Positions 55,001 through 63,212 are shown, counted from the stretch's first letter. The stretch is DNA of 64,000 nucleotides from Prescottella equi (GCF_020171745.1 NZ_JAIVAH010000011.1:124001-188000), one strand, 5' to 3'. The notes: generated from the sequence alone by a model not told the origin. Program-made: numbers and translations.

Positions 55001-56151
55001 TCGCCGGGGCGGCCGAGGCCGCGCACCGCGGTGGCAGCGCGCTGTCCGTGGACGATCCCGACCGCATCCGGATCAGCGCCGCGGGCGACGCCGTCCTCGC
55101 GTTCCCCGGAACGCTGTCCGACGCCGACCCCGCCTCCGACGTGCGCGGACTCGGCGCGATGTTGTACGCGCTCATCACCGACCGCTGGCCGCTCGACGGG
55201 CCCGGCAACCGGTCCGACGACGGCGACGCGATGCTCCCGGCGGAGCGGGACGCGTCGGGCCGTCCGGTCGAACCGCGCGAGGTGCGCCCGGACGTGCCGT
55301 TCGAGATCTCCGCGGTGGCGGCCCGCGCGCTGGGCGGCGACAGCGGCATCCGCGCGGCCGGAACGGTGCAGCACATCCTCGACCAGGCGACGGTCGTCGA
55401 CCAGAAGACCGACCTGATGCCGGCGCTGCGCCTGGGGCAGCGGGTACCCGGCAGCACCGGGCACGCCCTCCCGGAGGACCCCGAGATCGTGGCCGCCGAG
55501 AAGCAGAAGTCCGACCGCACGCTCATCGCGCTCGTGTCCCTCGGCGTGCTGACCGTCGTGGTGCTGGCGCTGATCGGGTGGTGGCTGGTGAGCCTGCTGA
55601 CGGGCGGCAACTCCGACGAGCCGCTCAACAAGCAGAACCTGGGCCTGACGACGTCCGCCGTGGCGCCGGAGACGTCGGCGGAGGCATCGCCGTCCGCGAC
55701 GCCGTCGGCGACCGCCGCGGTCCGGCCGGTGAACGCCGCGGTGTTCTCGCCGCAGGGCACGCCGGACAACGCCGCGAACGCCGGCATGGCGATCGACGGC
55801 AACCCGGCGACCGTGTGGAGCACCGACGCCTACTTCCAGCCGTTCCCGGCGCTGAAGAACGGCGTGGGCCTGATGGTGACGCTGCCCGACGCGGCCAAGC
55901 TGACCAGCATGCAGATCACCTCGCCCACCCCGGGCACGCAGGTGGAGATCCGCACCGCGCCGTCCCCGAACACGTCGCTGGACCAGACCCGGGTCATCGG
56001 AAACGCGACCCTGAAGGACGGTGTGACGGAAATCCCACTCACGGCGGAGGGTGCCACCAAGAACGTCCTCGTGTGGATCACCGATCTGAGCGCGACAGGC
56101 GGAAAGAACCAGTCGGGGATCGCCGAGGTGTCGTTCACCGCAGCGTCCTGA
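52045..56151 (+). CDS. murJ: lipid II flippase MurJ fused to pseudokinase and discoidin-like domain
   Basis: 1368 residues. Residues 1-150 are Pro-rich with four tandem octapeptides. MurJ core of about 14 helices at roughly 153-680 (GLLAATGSIAIATLISRMTGFLKQLL; PLWGLDDRLKQFGG). Acidic linker to about 860. Kinase-like domain about 866-1130: the VAxK Lys is absent (REVALTFVD), and there is no HRD or DFG, so it is a pseudokinase. One helix at about 1159-1185 (TLIALVSLGVLTVVVLALIGWWLVSLL). The C-terminal extracytoplasmic domain (NAANAGMAIDGNPATVWSTDAYFQPF) is discoidin-like. The same fusion is known for Rv3910 of M. tuberculosis, where PknB phosphorylation recruits FhaA; this protein is longer. 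Confidence 0.95.
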   Translation: MTENSRDEGARSSARPEPWNRGPAPERRSPEQPAPPVRRPVPPQQNGPVPPGAPRRMPPRPMPGAQRPVPPGAQRPVQPGAQRPVPPGAQRPVPPRGPRPMPPGVRRPLPQGGPRPMPMPPRPAVTQAVPRPAQPQPMAEKEPEQTPQKQQKGLLAATGSIAIATLISRMTGFLKQLLLLTALGPAVASAFTVASQIPNMISELVLGAVLTAIVVPVLVRAEREDPDEGAAFVRRLFTAALALLGTAALFATAAAPILTTQVFLPDDGEVNTALTTALCFLLLPAILFYGLSALLTAILNTRQDFKPGAWAPVLNNLVVLGILAAYWLIPGDISLDPVRISDPHLLLLGLGVTAGVVTQAVSLIPAIKRNGISLRPLWGLDDRLKQFGGMAVAIVLYVLISQAGMVFATRVSAHADEAGPAIYNNAWLLLQLPYGVLGVTVLTAIMPRLSRNAAADDTPAVVDDLSVATRLTMIALIPVITFLTFAGPQVGHALYGYGNFGAGNAERLGEAVSWSAFTLIPYSLVLIHLRVFYAREQAWTPTWIILGITGVKIALSALTPLVAADNQQVVILLGAANGLAFIAGALIGGFLLHRSLGDLRMANVGKTVWLVLLASAAGAVAMFAADKLLGLEKLSDSFGGPGAMVRVAITGAIMLVVTFVLMWLAKVPEVMAVTVAVGRKVSALRGRGGDSGEDTAAAAPRPYETDTELIPVVRDLPRSLDRPDGLPYPGRSEAYVGADYIPDEFIEGASVSDDDGADKRSGTSTDVEDDATKVTNDGAASTDSPDQQSDTTASNENGSAADDSDTPDSDPQADDTELMSDRRRRARDLNVDTGVFPIGSPQLPPLRVTGAIPESRRPLRGPQLVPGASVAGGRYRLLAPHGGARGLQFWQALDIKLDREVALTFVDADQQAEGPAATGPDGPQAILSRTLRLGRINSPGLARVLDVVRGSSGGIVVAEWTPGRSLKEMASTGPSPIGAARAVRALAGAAEAAHRGGSALSVDDPDRIRISAAGDAVLAFPGTLSDADPASDVRGLGAMLYALITDRWPLDGPGNRSDDGDAMLPAERDASGRPVEPREVRPDVPFEISAVAARALGGDSGIRAAGTVQHILDQATVVDQKTDLMPALRLGQRVPGSTGHALPEDPEIVAAEKQKSDRTLIALVSLGVLTVVVLALIGWWLVSLLTGGNSDEPLNKQNLGLTTSAVAPETSAEASPSATPSATAAVRPVNAAVFSPQGTPDNAANAGMAIDGNPATVWSTDAYFQPFPALKNGVGLMVTLPDAAKLTSMQITSPTPGTQVEIRTAPSPNTSLDQTRVIGNATLKDGVTEIPLTAEGATKNVLVWITDLSATGGKNQSGIAEVSFTAAS
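52231..52326 (+). repeat. four 24-base tandem repeats in murJ
   Basis: Each unit encodes PGAQRPVP or the variant with Gln at the end, residues 63-94 of MurJ. The units differ at a few silent bases, so they are not fresh copies, but unit number could vary between strains. Confidence 0.85.
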
Positions 56152-56211
56152 CATACCGTCCGGCCCGATCCGGCACGGCGTGTCGGGCAACCGATCAGCT
56201 AGCATCCGCCG

Positions 56212-56793
56212 GTGCGAATCTTCAGGGGGGTCGCCAAAGCTGGTCTGTCGGATTCGGAACTCTTGGCAGCGCACGCGTCGGGTGATGGGGGCGCGTTCGC
56301 GGAGTTGCTGAGCCGGCACTACGACCATCTCTGGCATGTTGCGAGGAGAACGAGTTACACCGTCGAGGACGCCGCGGACGCGCTGCAGGAGGCGCTGCTG
56401 TCGGCACACCGGACGGCGGGTTCGTTCCGGGAGGACGCGGCCGTGCGCAGTTGGCTGCACACGATCGTGGTCAACGCGTGTCTCGACCGGATCCGGCGCA
56501 ACCGGGTGCGGCAGACGGTGTCGCTGTCGACCGACGACGCGGAGGATCCGGGGGACGACCGCGACCGCATCGCCGAACGGGAGACGTCGCTCCTCGTCGA
56601 CCAGGCGCTGCAGCGACTCTCGCCCGATCAGCGGGCGGCGATCGTGGCGGTCGACATGGAGGGCTACTCGGTCGCCGAGGCCGCCCGGCGGCTCGGCGTG
56701 CCCGAGGGGACCGTCAAGAGCCGATGCGCGCGAGCGCGCACGAAGCTCGCAATTCATTTGGAATACTTGCGCGATGTAGGGAACCGATCTTGA
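56212..56793 (+). CDS. sigM: ECF sigma factor SigM
   Basis: 193 residues, GTG start 60 bases after murJ. Sigma2 region FAELLSRHYDHLWHVARRTSYTVEDAADALQEALLSAHRTAGSFREDAAVRSWLHTIVVNACLDRIRRNR; sigma4 region ALQRLSPDQRAAIVAVDMEGYSVAEAARRLGVPEGTVKSRCARARTKL. Position between murJ and an anti-sigma gene, as in Mycobacterium, supports SigM. Targets should be envelope and thiol-stress genes. Confidence 0.92.
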   Translation: MRIFRGVAKAGLSDSELLAAHASGDGGAFAELLSRHYDHLWHVARRTSYTVEDAADALQEALLSAHRTAGSFREDAAVRSWLHTIVVNACLDRIRRNRVRQTVSLSTDDAEDPGDDRDRIAERETSLLVDQALQRLSPDQRAAIVAVDMEGYSVAEAARRLGVPEGTVKSRCARARTKLAIHLEYLRDVGNRS

Positions 56794-56857
56794 TTCCCCC
56801 GCGTCAGAACAGATTGAAGGCACAATCGTGCCCCGGAAACTGCGGGTAGGAGGTGAG

Positions 56858-57625
56858 ATGACGCTCCACGACGGCGACGACGTTCTCGGCCCCCCGTTCT
56901 CCACCGACCTGCTCGCCGACCTGCACGCCGGCGTCCTGCCCGACTCCGTGAGCGAGCGGCTGTGGCCGCTGGTCCGGCAGGATCCCGAGGCCATGGCCGT
57001 GCTCGACGCGCTGGACGCGGTCAGTGCGCGTCTCGCCGAGGTGGGCCGCGATCACAGCGTCGGGACGCCCCTTCCGCCCGAGATCGCGGCACGCATCAAT
57101 TCGGCTCTGGGACTGAATGTTCCGGCGTCCGGCGCCGACGTCGTATCACTGCCCGATGCAACCGCGAAGCGGCGGAGAGTGGCCTGGCTCGGCGTCGCCG
57201 CCGCATCGATGGCGGCGGCCGTGGCGGTCGTGTTCGCACTCACCGGCGTCGACCGTCCCGACTCGACGGCGCCCGAGGTGGTCGCGTCGGCCACCGCGAC
57301 ACCGCCCAGCGTGGCGCCGGCCCGCGTCGAACTGAGCGGCGAGATGGATCGCGGCCAGCTCCTCGCACTGGTGGGGGATACCGATTCCGCCGCCGACGGC
57401 ACCGGCGCACTCGCGCGACCCGACGTCCGGTCGGCCTGCCTGTCTGCCATCGGCGTCGGCACGTCCCGCCCCGTCCTGGGCACCCGCGCGGTGCGATTCC
57501 AGGGCACCGACGCCGTGCTGTTGCTGGTCGCGGGTCCCACCCCGCCCACCCTGGTGGCGCTGGTCGTCGGCACCGGATGCGACGCGACGCACCCCGATCT
57601 GATCAGCCGAACCGAAATAGGCTGA
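56858..57625 (+). CDS. membrane-bound anti-sigma factor for SigM
   Basis: 255 residues from the ATG at 56858, preceded by GGAGG at five bases; an in-frame start at 56828 has no such site. The N-terminal cytoplasmic half (about 110 residues) would bind SigM. One helix (VAWLGVAAASMAAAVAVVFALTG) is followed by a Ser/Thr/Pro-rich linker and an external domain with two Cys residues. No zinc motif (HxxxCxxC) is visible, so it is not a ZAS-type redox anti-sigma factor. Confidence 0.85.
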   Translation: MTLHDGDDVLGPPFSTDLLADLHAGVLPDSVSERLWPLVRQDPEAMAVLDALDAVSARLAEVGRDHSVGTPLPPEIAARINSALGLNVPASGADVVSLPDATAKRRRVAWLGVAAASMAAAVAVVFALTGVDRPDSTAPEVVASATATPPSVAPARVELSGEMDRGQLLALVGDTDSAADGTGALARPDVRSACLSAIGVGTSRPVLGTRAVRFQGTDAVLLLVAGPTPPTLVALVVGTGCDATHPDLISRTEIG

Positions 57626-57631
57626 GCGGAA

Positions 57632-58252
57632 CTACTTTTCGTCTTCGATCGGCTTGCGCTCGGCGACGGGCGCGAGCAGTTCGAGAATGCGGGTTCGCAG
57701 CTCGGGCGTGGCATCGTCACCGACGATCAAGCTGGAGAACAGCGCCGACCCCGCCGCCATCACCAGCACCGCCTTGGCGTCCAGCAGATCCCGGTGCCGC
57801 TCCTCCTCCGATTCATCCGGGCCCGCGTGCGCCGCGAAGAGGTCGGCCGCAGGACCACTGAACCCCTGCCACAACGCCTTTCGAAGGTCGTCGTGATCCC
57901 GCAGGGCGGCCAGCAGCCCCGGCGCCGCGGCCCGGACGTCGGGGCGCGAGAAGATCTGCGCGCTGCCGGTGACCACCCAGTCGATCCAGCCGGCCCGGTC
58001 GGTGCCCTCGAACGGCGCGAGGTCGGGGGTCGACCCCAGGATCGAGTCGAGCACCAGGTGCGCCTTGGACGGCCAGCGCCGTGACAGCGCCGCCCGGCTG
58101 ACCCCCGCGCGGGTCGCGATCGCGCGCAGGCTCAACTGGTCCCAGCCCACGTCCACGAGCATGTCGCGGGTCGCCGCGAGGACGTCGGCGTCGATTCTCG
58201 GGTCGCGGGGGCGTCCGGACTGGACCACCCCGTCGTTCACGTGTGCACTCAT
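57632..58252 (-). CDS. TetR-family regulator
   Basis: 206 residues. DNA-binding domain RIDADVLAATRDMLVDVGWDQLSLRAIATRAGVSRAALSRRWPSKAHLVLDSI, where the usual Tyr of the recognition helix end is Ser-Arg-Arg-Trp (RRWPSK). It converges with the anti-sigma gene six bases away and is divergent from the epimerase gene. A long perfect inverted repeat between start codons is its likely operator. Confidence 0.86.
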   Translation of the reverse strand: MSAHVNDGVVQSGRPRDPRIDADVLAATRDMLVDVGWDQLSLRAIATRAGVSRAALSRRWPSKAHLVLDSILGSTPDLAPFEGTDRAGWIDWVVTGSAQIFSRPDVRAAAPGLLAALRDHDDLRKALWQGFSGPAADLFAAHAGPDESEEERHRDLLDAKAVLVMAAGSALFSSLIVGDDATPELRTRILELLAPVAERKPIEDEK

Positions 58253-58300
58253 CGCCTCGAATTGTCGGCCACGGACACCCCGTTGCGCTATCCTCTCGTT

Positions 58301-58323
58301 TTGCGAGACCAGTGGTCTCGCAA
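58301..58323. promoter_or_regulatory. perfect inverted repeat, probable TetR operator
   Basis: TTGCGAGACC-n3-GGTCTCGCAA: two perfect 10-base arms around AGT. It starts 48 bases from the TetR start (58252) and ends 27 bases before the divergent epimerase start (58351), so one site could shut both promoters. Confidence 0.72.
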
Positions 58324-58350
58324 TTGCACGGCGCAGCAGGGGGAAGGGTC

Positions 58351-59355
58351 ATGAAGGTCGCGGTCACCGGGGGAACCGGGTACATCGGCGCCCATACCGT
58401 CCATCGACTGCTCGCCGACGGCCACGACATCCGGCTGCTGGTCCACCCGGACGAGCCGGTGGGGGAGACGTCGGCGCTGTTCGGCGCCGATGCGGCGCGG
58501 GTCGAGGTCCTCTCCGGCGACATCCGCGACCCGGCGGTGATCGCGCCACTGCTCGACGGCTGCGACGCCGTGCTGCACGCCGCCGGCGTGGTCGGCACGG
58601 ACGACAGCCGCGAGACGCTGATGTGGGAGGTCAACACCGCCGCCACCGCCACCCTGCTCACCCGCGCGGCCTTCCTCGGCCTGGACCCGATCGTGCACGT
58701 CGCCAGCTACAGCGCGCTGTTCCCGTCGCCCGACGCGGTAATCGGCCCCGACAGCCCCACCGCGCCCGGGCGCAGCGCGTACGGCCGCACCAAGGCCGCC
58801 GCCGACCGGATCGCGCGGGCCCTGCAGGACGCGGGGGCGCCCGTGGTGATCACGTATCCGTCGAGCGTGGTCGGGCCCGGGCTGGGCGGCACCCGGGGGA
58901 TCACCGCTTCGGGCTGGGCACCGATGGTCGAGTCGGGGTTCGCACCGCGACTGCGCGGCGGGATGACGATGATCGACGTGCGCGACGTCGCCGACGTGCA
59001 CGCCGCGGCGATGCGACCCGGCCGGGGTCCGCGGCGGTACCTGTGCGGCGGTGAGCTGATCGCGTTCGACGAGCTGATCGACGTGCTCGAACGCGCCTCC
59101 GGTCGACACATTCGACGGATTCCCTTGGCGCCGAGCGTGTTCCGTGGAGCAGGCCGGGTCGCCGATGCGGTCGGGAAGATCCTCCCGGTGAGTGCGGGGC
59201 TGAGCTACGAGGCGGCCTGGCTGCTCACCGCGGCCACCCCCACCGACGATTCGCGGACGCTCTCGGAGTTGGGGCTGGCATGGCGTCCGGTCCGGGAGGC
59301 ACTCGCGGCGTCGGTCGCGAACCCGGCGCCCGGCACCGACCCGAAACATCGCTGA
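58351..59355 (+). CDS. NAD-dependent epimerase/dehydratase
   Basis: 334 residues from the ATG at 58351, preceded by GGGAAGGG. Extended SDR: N-terminal VTGGTGYIGAHTVHRLLADGHDIRLLV, the catalytic region HVASYSALFPS and YGRTKAAADR with Tyr and Lys in YxxxK spacing, and GGTRGITASGWAPMVE. Resembles dihydroflavonol reductase-like and 3-beta-HSD-like proteins. It is the first gene of an accessory segment between sigM/anti-sigma and trxB. Confidence 0.82.
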   Translation: MKVAVTGGTGYIGAHTVHRLLADGHDIRLLVHPDEPVGETSALFGADAARVEVLSGDIRDPAVIAPLLDGCDAVLHAAGVVGTDDSRETLMWEVNTAATATLLTRAAFLGLDPIVHVASYSALFPSPDAVIGPDSPTAPGRSAYGRTKAAADRIARALQDAGAPVVITYPSSVVGPGLGGTRGITASGWAPMVESGFAPRLRGGMTMIDVRDVADVHAAAMRPGRGPRRYLCGGELIAFDELIDVLERASGRHIRRIPLAPSVFRGAGRVADAVGKILPVSAGLSYEAAWLLTAATPTDDSRTLSELGLAWRPVREALAASVANPAPGTDPKHR

Positions 59356-59385
59356 CCGGCGGGAAGAGAGCAACGTCACGACTTT

Positions 59386-59428
59386 TCCCGACACGGCGTT
59401 GGTATATTTGTCGACAGGCCGTCGGGAA
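59386..59428. promoter_or_regulatory. bulged inverted repeat around an AT-rich core before the ABC genes
   Basis: TCCCGAC-AC-GGC (59386-59397) faces GCCGTCGGGA (59418-59427), with a TTGGTATATTTGTCG core between them. The core could hold a -10 element. The arms may be an operator for the TetR gene at the end of this operon. Confidence 0.38.
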
Positions 59429-59493
59429 GATGTCGATTCGTCGAGCATTGCGGGCGGTTGTCATCACACCCCACACCGACCAGGAGTTCGAGA

Positions 59494-60621
59494 ATGTTCC
59501 TCGCCCTGCGGGAGCTACGGTTCGCGCGTTCCAGATTCGGCCTGATGGGTGGTGTCATCGCGCTCATTTCCGTGCTGATGGTGCTGCTGTCCGGCCTGTC
59601 CTCCGGCCTCGTCGAGGACGGCGTCTCCGGCCTCGAGGCCACGCCCGTCGACGGCTTCGCCTTCAACGAGGGCACCAAGACCGACTCCGCGTTCTCGCGC
59701 AGCGTCGTCACCGACGAGCAGGTCGAGGCGTGGGCCGCACAGCCCGGCGTCGAAGAGGCCGCGCCGTTCGGCAACATGCTCGTCAACGCCCACAACGACA
59801 AGGACGTCCCGGTCGACCTCGCGCTGTTCGGCGTCCCGGCCGACTCGTTCCTCGCGCCGACCGCGGCGCAGGGCACCGGGCTGGGCGACCCGAACGGCAT
59901 CGTCGTGAGCAAGAGCGCGCTCGACGAGGGCGTCGCACTCGGCGACACCATCACGATCGACCGTCTCGGCACCGAACTGAAGATCGTCGGCATCACCGAG
60001 GGCAAGCAGACGTTCGGCCACGTCGACGTCGCGTACCTGCCGATCGAGATGTGGCGCCAGTTGCATTCCGGTGTCCGCCCCGGCGAGCCCGTCCCGGCCC
60101 AGTCGATGACGGAGGCCACCGCGGTCGCACTGAAGGCCGAGCCCGGTGCGAAGCTCGACTACGCGGCCGGTGACGCCGCCGCGAAGACGTCGACCGTCGC
60201 GCTCGAGGACTCGTTCGCGTCGTCGCCCGGCTACAGCGCCGAGACCATGACGCTCAACCTCATCAAGGTGTTCCTGTACGCGATCTCCGCGCTCGTCGTC
60301 GGCGCGTTCTTCACCGTCTGGACGATCCAGCGCAAGCACGAGATCGCCGTCATGCGGGCGATGGGGGCCTCCACCGGCTACCTGCTGCGCGACGGCCTGG
60401 CGCAGGCGTTCATCCTGCTGCTCGGTTCGGTCGCCGTCGGCGCCGGGGTCGGCTACGGCTTCGGATCGCTGATCGGTGGGGGAGTGCCGTTCCTGCTCGA
60501 GCCCGGCGCGGTGGCCGTCGCCGCCGTCCTGCTGATGGTCCTCGGCCTGGTCGGTGCCGCGATCGCGATCGTCCGGATCGCCTCGGTCAACCCGCTGAAC
60601 GCGCTGGGAGGCCAGCGATGA
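59494..60621 (+). CDS. FtsX-like ABC transporter permease
   Basis: 375 residues from the ATG at 59494. Four helices in the MacB/FtsX layout: one near the N-terminus (LMGGVIALISVLMVLLSGLSSG), a large external domain of about 220 residues, then three (VFLYAISALVVGAFFTVWTI, LAQAFILLLGSVAVGAGVGYGFG, AVAVAAVLLMVLGLVGAAIAIVRI). Typical helix-3 entry QRKHEIAVMRAMGASTGYLLRD. The pair with the next gene exports or extracts lipids or peptides by a mechanotransmission mechanism. Confidence 0.88.
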   Translation: MFLALRELRFARSRFGLMGGVIALISVLMVLLSGLSSGLVEDGVSGLEATPVDGFAFNEGTKTDSAFSRSVVTDEQVEAWAAQPGVEEAAPFGNMLVNAHNDKDVPVDLALFGVPADSFLAPTAAQGTGLGDPNGIVVSKSALDEGVALGDTITIDRLGTELKIVGITEGKQTFGHVDVAYLPIEMWRQLHSGVRPGEPVPAQSMTEATAVALKAEPGAKLDYAAGDAAAKTSTVALEDSFASSPGYSAETMTLNLIKVFLYAISALVVGAFFTVWTIQRKHEIAVMRAMGASTGYLLRDGLAQAFILLLGSVAVGAGVGYGFGSLIGGGVPFLLEPGAVAVAAVLLMVLGLVGAAIAIVRIASVNPLNALGGQR

Positions 60622-61343
60622 ACGCCCGGAAGGAGTCCGCAATGACCACCGCGTCGGACACCCGCGTCGACACCGCTGCCCTCGAGATCGTCGACGCCAA
60701 CCTGCGCCTCGGCGACGGCGAGCAGACCGTCACCGCGCTGGACGGCGTGAGCCTGACCGTCCGCCCCGGCGAGATGGTGGCCGTCGTCGGACCGTCGGGG
60801 TCGGGCAAGTCGAGCCTGCTGGCCGTCGCCGGCGCGCTCACCACCCCCGACTCGGGCACCGTCCGCGTCGGCGGCCGCGACCTGCTGACGATGAAGAAGG
60901 CCGAGGCGGCGAAGTTCCGGCTCGAGCAGATCGGCTTCGTGTTCCAGAGCGGCAACCTGATCCCGTCGCTCACCGCCGCCGACCAGCTGCGCCTGGTCTC
61001 GCACCTCGGCAACACCAAGGGCCGCACCTTCCGTGACCCGCTCACGCTGCTCGAGCAGGTGGGCCTGGGCCACAAGGCCGACCGGCGTCCCGATCAGCTC
61101 TCCGGCGGCGAGCGGCAGCGGGTCGGCATCGCCCGCGCGCTGGTGTCGACGCCGTCGCTGCTGCTCGTCGACGAGCCCACCGCGGCCCTGGACCGGGCCC
61201 GCAGCCACGAGATCGTCCAGCTGCTGGCGCGCGAGACCCGGGAATCGAAGGTCGGGACCGTCATGGTGACCCATGACTACGATGTCCTCGACTATTGCGA
61301 CCGCGTCGTCGAGATGACGGACGGCCGGCTCACGCCCCGGTAG
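60618..61343 (+). CDS. ABC transporter ATP-binding protein (LolD/MacB type)
   Basis: 241 residues. The ATG at 60618 overlaps the permease stop (ATGA) and has GGGAGG six bases upstream; another ATG at 60642 also has a good site. Walker A GPSGSGKSS, Q-loop FVFQSGNLIPSLTA, signature LSGGERQR, Walker B LLLVDEPTAALD, switch His in VMVTHDYDVLD. It partners the FtsX-like permease. Confidence 0.92.
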   Translation: MNARKESAMTTASDTRVDTAALEIVDANLRLGDGEQTVTALDGVSLTVRPGEMVAVVGPSGSGKSSLLAVAGALTTPDSGTVRVGGRDLLTMKKAEAAKFRLEQIGFVFQSGNLIPSLTAADQLRLVSHLGNTKGRTFRDPLTLLEQVGLGHKADRRPDQLSGGERQRVGIARALVSTPSLLLVDEPTAALDRARSHEIVQLLARETRESKVGTVMVTHDYDVLDYCDRVVEMTDGRLTPR

Positions 61344-61374
61344 CCGGGAACAGCGACAGCGAAGAGGAGGGCAC

Positions 61375-61968
61375 GTGCCGCGGATCAATGCACCCACCGT
61401 CGGTGAGCATCGAGCCGCCCAGCAACGTGCCCTCCTCGACGCGGCCCGCGCGGTGCTCGCCGAGGGCGCTACCGACGTCCCGTCGTTCGGTGAGGTGGCC
61501 GCCCGGGCAGGGCTCGCGCGGTCGAGCATGTACCAGTACTTCAAGTCCCGTCAGCACCTGCTCGAGGCGCTCATCGAGGACGCCTTCCCGCGGTGGTCCG
61601 CCCGGGTCGCCGAAGCGATGGCCGACGCCGGCAGCCCCGACCGCCGGGTCCTGGCGTACATCGATGCCAACCTGACCCTCGTCGCGGAGGGCGAGCACGC
61701 GATCGCGACCGCCCTCACACAGCTCGCGCCCGGCCCCGAGATCGACGCCAAGAGCCGCGCGATGCACGACGAGCTCTACACCCCGCTGTCCGACGCGCTG
61801 CGCGAGCTGGGCGCCGACGACGTCGCGGCCATGTCCGAGCTGATCAATGCGGTGCTGCACGCCGCGACCCGGCAGGTCGAGCGCGGCGCGGACGTCGAGC
61901 ACGTCCGGCGCACCGCCGCCGACCTGGTCCGGCCGTACGTCGTCGGCCTCACCCACGGGGCCGACTGA
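61375..61968 (+). CDS. TetR-family regulator of the ABC operon
   Basis: 197 residues, GTG start with GAGGAGGG upstream. DNA-binding domain RALLDAARAVLAEGATDVPSFGEVAARAGLARSSMYQYFKSRQHLLEALIEDAF. It follows the ABC ATPase by 31 bases in the same direction and is probably co-transcribed, as in many exporter operons under their own repressor. Confidence 0.87.
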   Translation: MPRINAPTVGEHRAAQQRALLDAARAVLAEGATDVPSFGEVAARAGLARSSMYQYFKSRQHLLEALIEDAFPRWSARVAEAMADAGSPDRRVLAYIDANLTLVAEGEHAIATALTQLAPGPEIDAKSRAMHDELYTPLSDALRELGADDVAAMSELINAVLHAATRQVERGADVEHVRRTAADLVRPYVVGLTHGAD

Positions 61969-62004
61969 ACACCGTCCGCGGCTATGACGCGGTCCACACG
62001 TGTG

Positions 62005-62018
62005 GTTCCACGTGAAAC
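62005..62018. promoter_or_regulatory. parS-like centromere site
   Basis: GTTCCACGTGAAAC differs by one base from the 14-base parS core GTTTCACGTGAAAC and equals the reverse complement of the GTTTCACGTGGAAC variant. The parS sites bind ParB and cluster around oriC, where trxB, trxA and cwlM also lie in actinobacteria. It is in the 208-base gap between TetR and trxB. A separate 12-base palindrome (CCACACGTGTGG, 61994-62005) abuts it. Confidence 0.78.
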
Positions 62019-62176
62019 GTTCGACACCGGGGCCCCGTGGCGGCGCACCCCCGGAGGGAACAACACCCACTAATCTGTTGTTGACCTGACCGACTCCGCG
62101 AGCCACGCCGTTCCCCGGCGCCGTCCGTGTGAGCACGTGAACCGATCGCAGCGCAGGACAGACAGGAAAGGCCCGC

Positions 62177-63166
62177 ATGACTACTCCGACCACGGTCCGT
62201 GACCTCATCATCGTCGGCTCCGGACCCGCCGGATACACGGCCGGCGTCTACGCCGCCCGTGCGGAGCTCGAGCCCCTGCTCTTCGAGGGCACCCAGTTCG
62301 GCGGCTCGCTGATGACCACCACCGAGGTGGAGAACTTCCCCGGCTTCCGCGAGGGCATCATGGGCCCGGATCTCATGGACGAGATGCGCGAGCAGGCCAA
62401 GCGTTTCGGCGCGGACATCCGCACCGAGGACGTCGAGGAGATCGAGCTGGACGGCCCGATCAAGAAGGTCGTCGCGAACGGTGAGACGTACTACGCGCGC
62501 GCCGTCATCCTCGCGATGGGTGCCGCTGCCCGCTACCTCGGTATCCCGGGGGAGGAGAAGCTCCTCGGCCGCGGCGTCAGCGCCTGCGCCACCTGCGACG
62601 GCTTCTTCTTCCGCGACCAGGACATCGTCGTGGTCGGCGGCGGCGACTCCGCGATGGAGGAGGCCACCTTCCTGACCAAGTTCGCCCGCAGCGTCACCCT
62701 CGTGCACCGCCGCGAGGAGTTCCGCGCGTCCCGGATCATGCTCGAGCGCGCCAAGGCGAACGAGAAGATCCGCTTCGTCACCAACGCCGAGCCGGTCGAG
62801 GTGCTGGGCGAGAACAGCGTCACCGGCCTGGTGGTTCGCGACACCGTCACCGGCGAGCAGTCCACGCTCGACGTCACCGGCATGTTCGTCGCCATCGGCC
62901 ACGACCCGCGCAGCGAGCTCGTCAAGGGCCAGGTCGACGTCGACGCCGCCGGCTACGTCCAGGTGCAGTCGCCGACCACCGCCACCTCCACCGAGGGTGT
63001 CTTCGCGGCCGGCGACCTGGTCGACCACACCTACCGTCAGGCCATCACCGCGGCCGGCACCGGCTGTGCCGCCGCGATCGACGCCGAGCGCTGGCTGGCC
63101 GACCAGGGTGACATCACCGAGAACACCCTCGCCGCCGCGGGCGAGCCCGTCGCCGTCGACGCCTGA
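62177..63166 (+). CDS. trxB: thioredoxin reductase
   Basis: 329 residues, ATG with AGGAAAGG upstream. FAD motif [19 protein letters not shown], redox-active CATC in [16 protein letters not shown] motif [13 protein letters not shown], and the C-terminal FAD contact [27 protein letters not shown]. It reduces the thioredoxin encoded 46 bases downstream with NADPH. Confidence 0.97.
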   Translation: MTTPTTVRDLIIVGSGPAGYTAGVYAARAELEPLLFEGTQFGGSLMTTTEVENFPGFREGIMGPDLMDEMREQAKRFGADIRTEDVEEIELDGPIKKVVANGETYYARAVILAMGAAARYLGIPGEEKLLGRGVSACATCDGFFFRDQDIVVVGGGDSAMEEATFLTKFARSVTLVHRREEFRASRIMLERAKANEKIRFVTNAEPVEVLGENSVTGLVVRDTVTGEQSTLDVTGMFVAIGHDPRSELVKGQVDVDAAGYVQVQSPTTATSTEGVFAAGDLVDHTYRQAITAAGTGCAAAIDAERWLADQGDITENTLAAAGEPVAVDA

Positions 63167-63212
63167 CCTGCCCCACCCTCAACCGAACCGGATCAGATCC
63201 CAGGAGGATTCT

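Noticed and set aside
51343-56994. An open frame of about 1,880 codons antisense to the DUF6049 and murJ genes
   Set aside because: Its product is an Arg/Asp/Gly-rich mixture without any recognisable domain, and both genes on the other strand are clear. Long antisense frames are normal in DNA with a very GC-rich third codon position.
61994-62005. CCACACGTGTGG as a second parS
   Set aside because: It is a palindrome but does not match the TTTCACGTGAAA core; it probably only abuts the real site.
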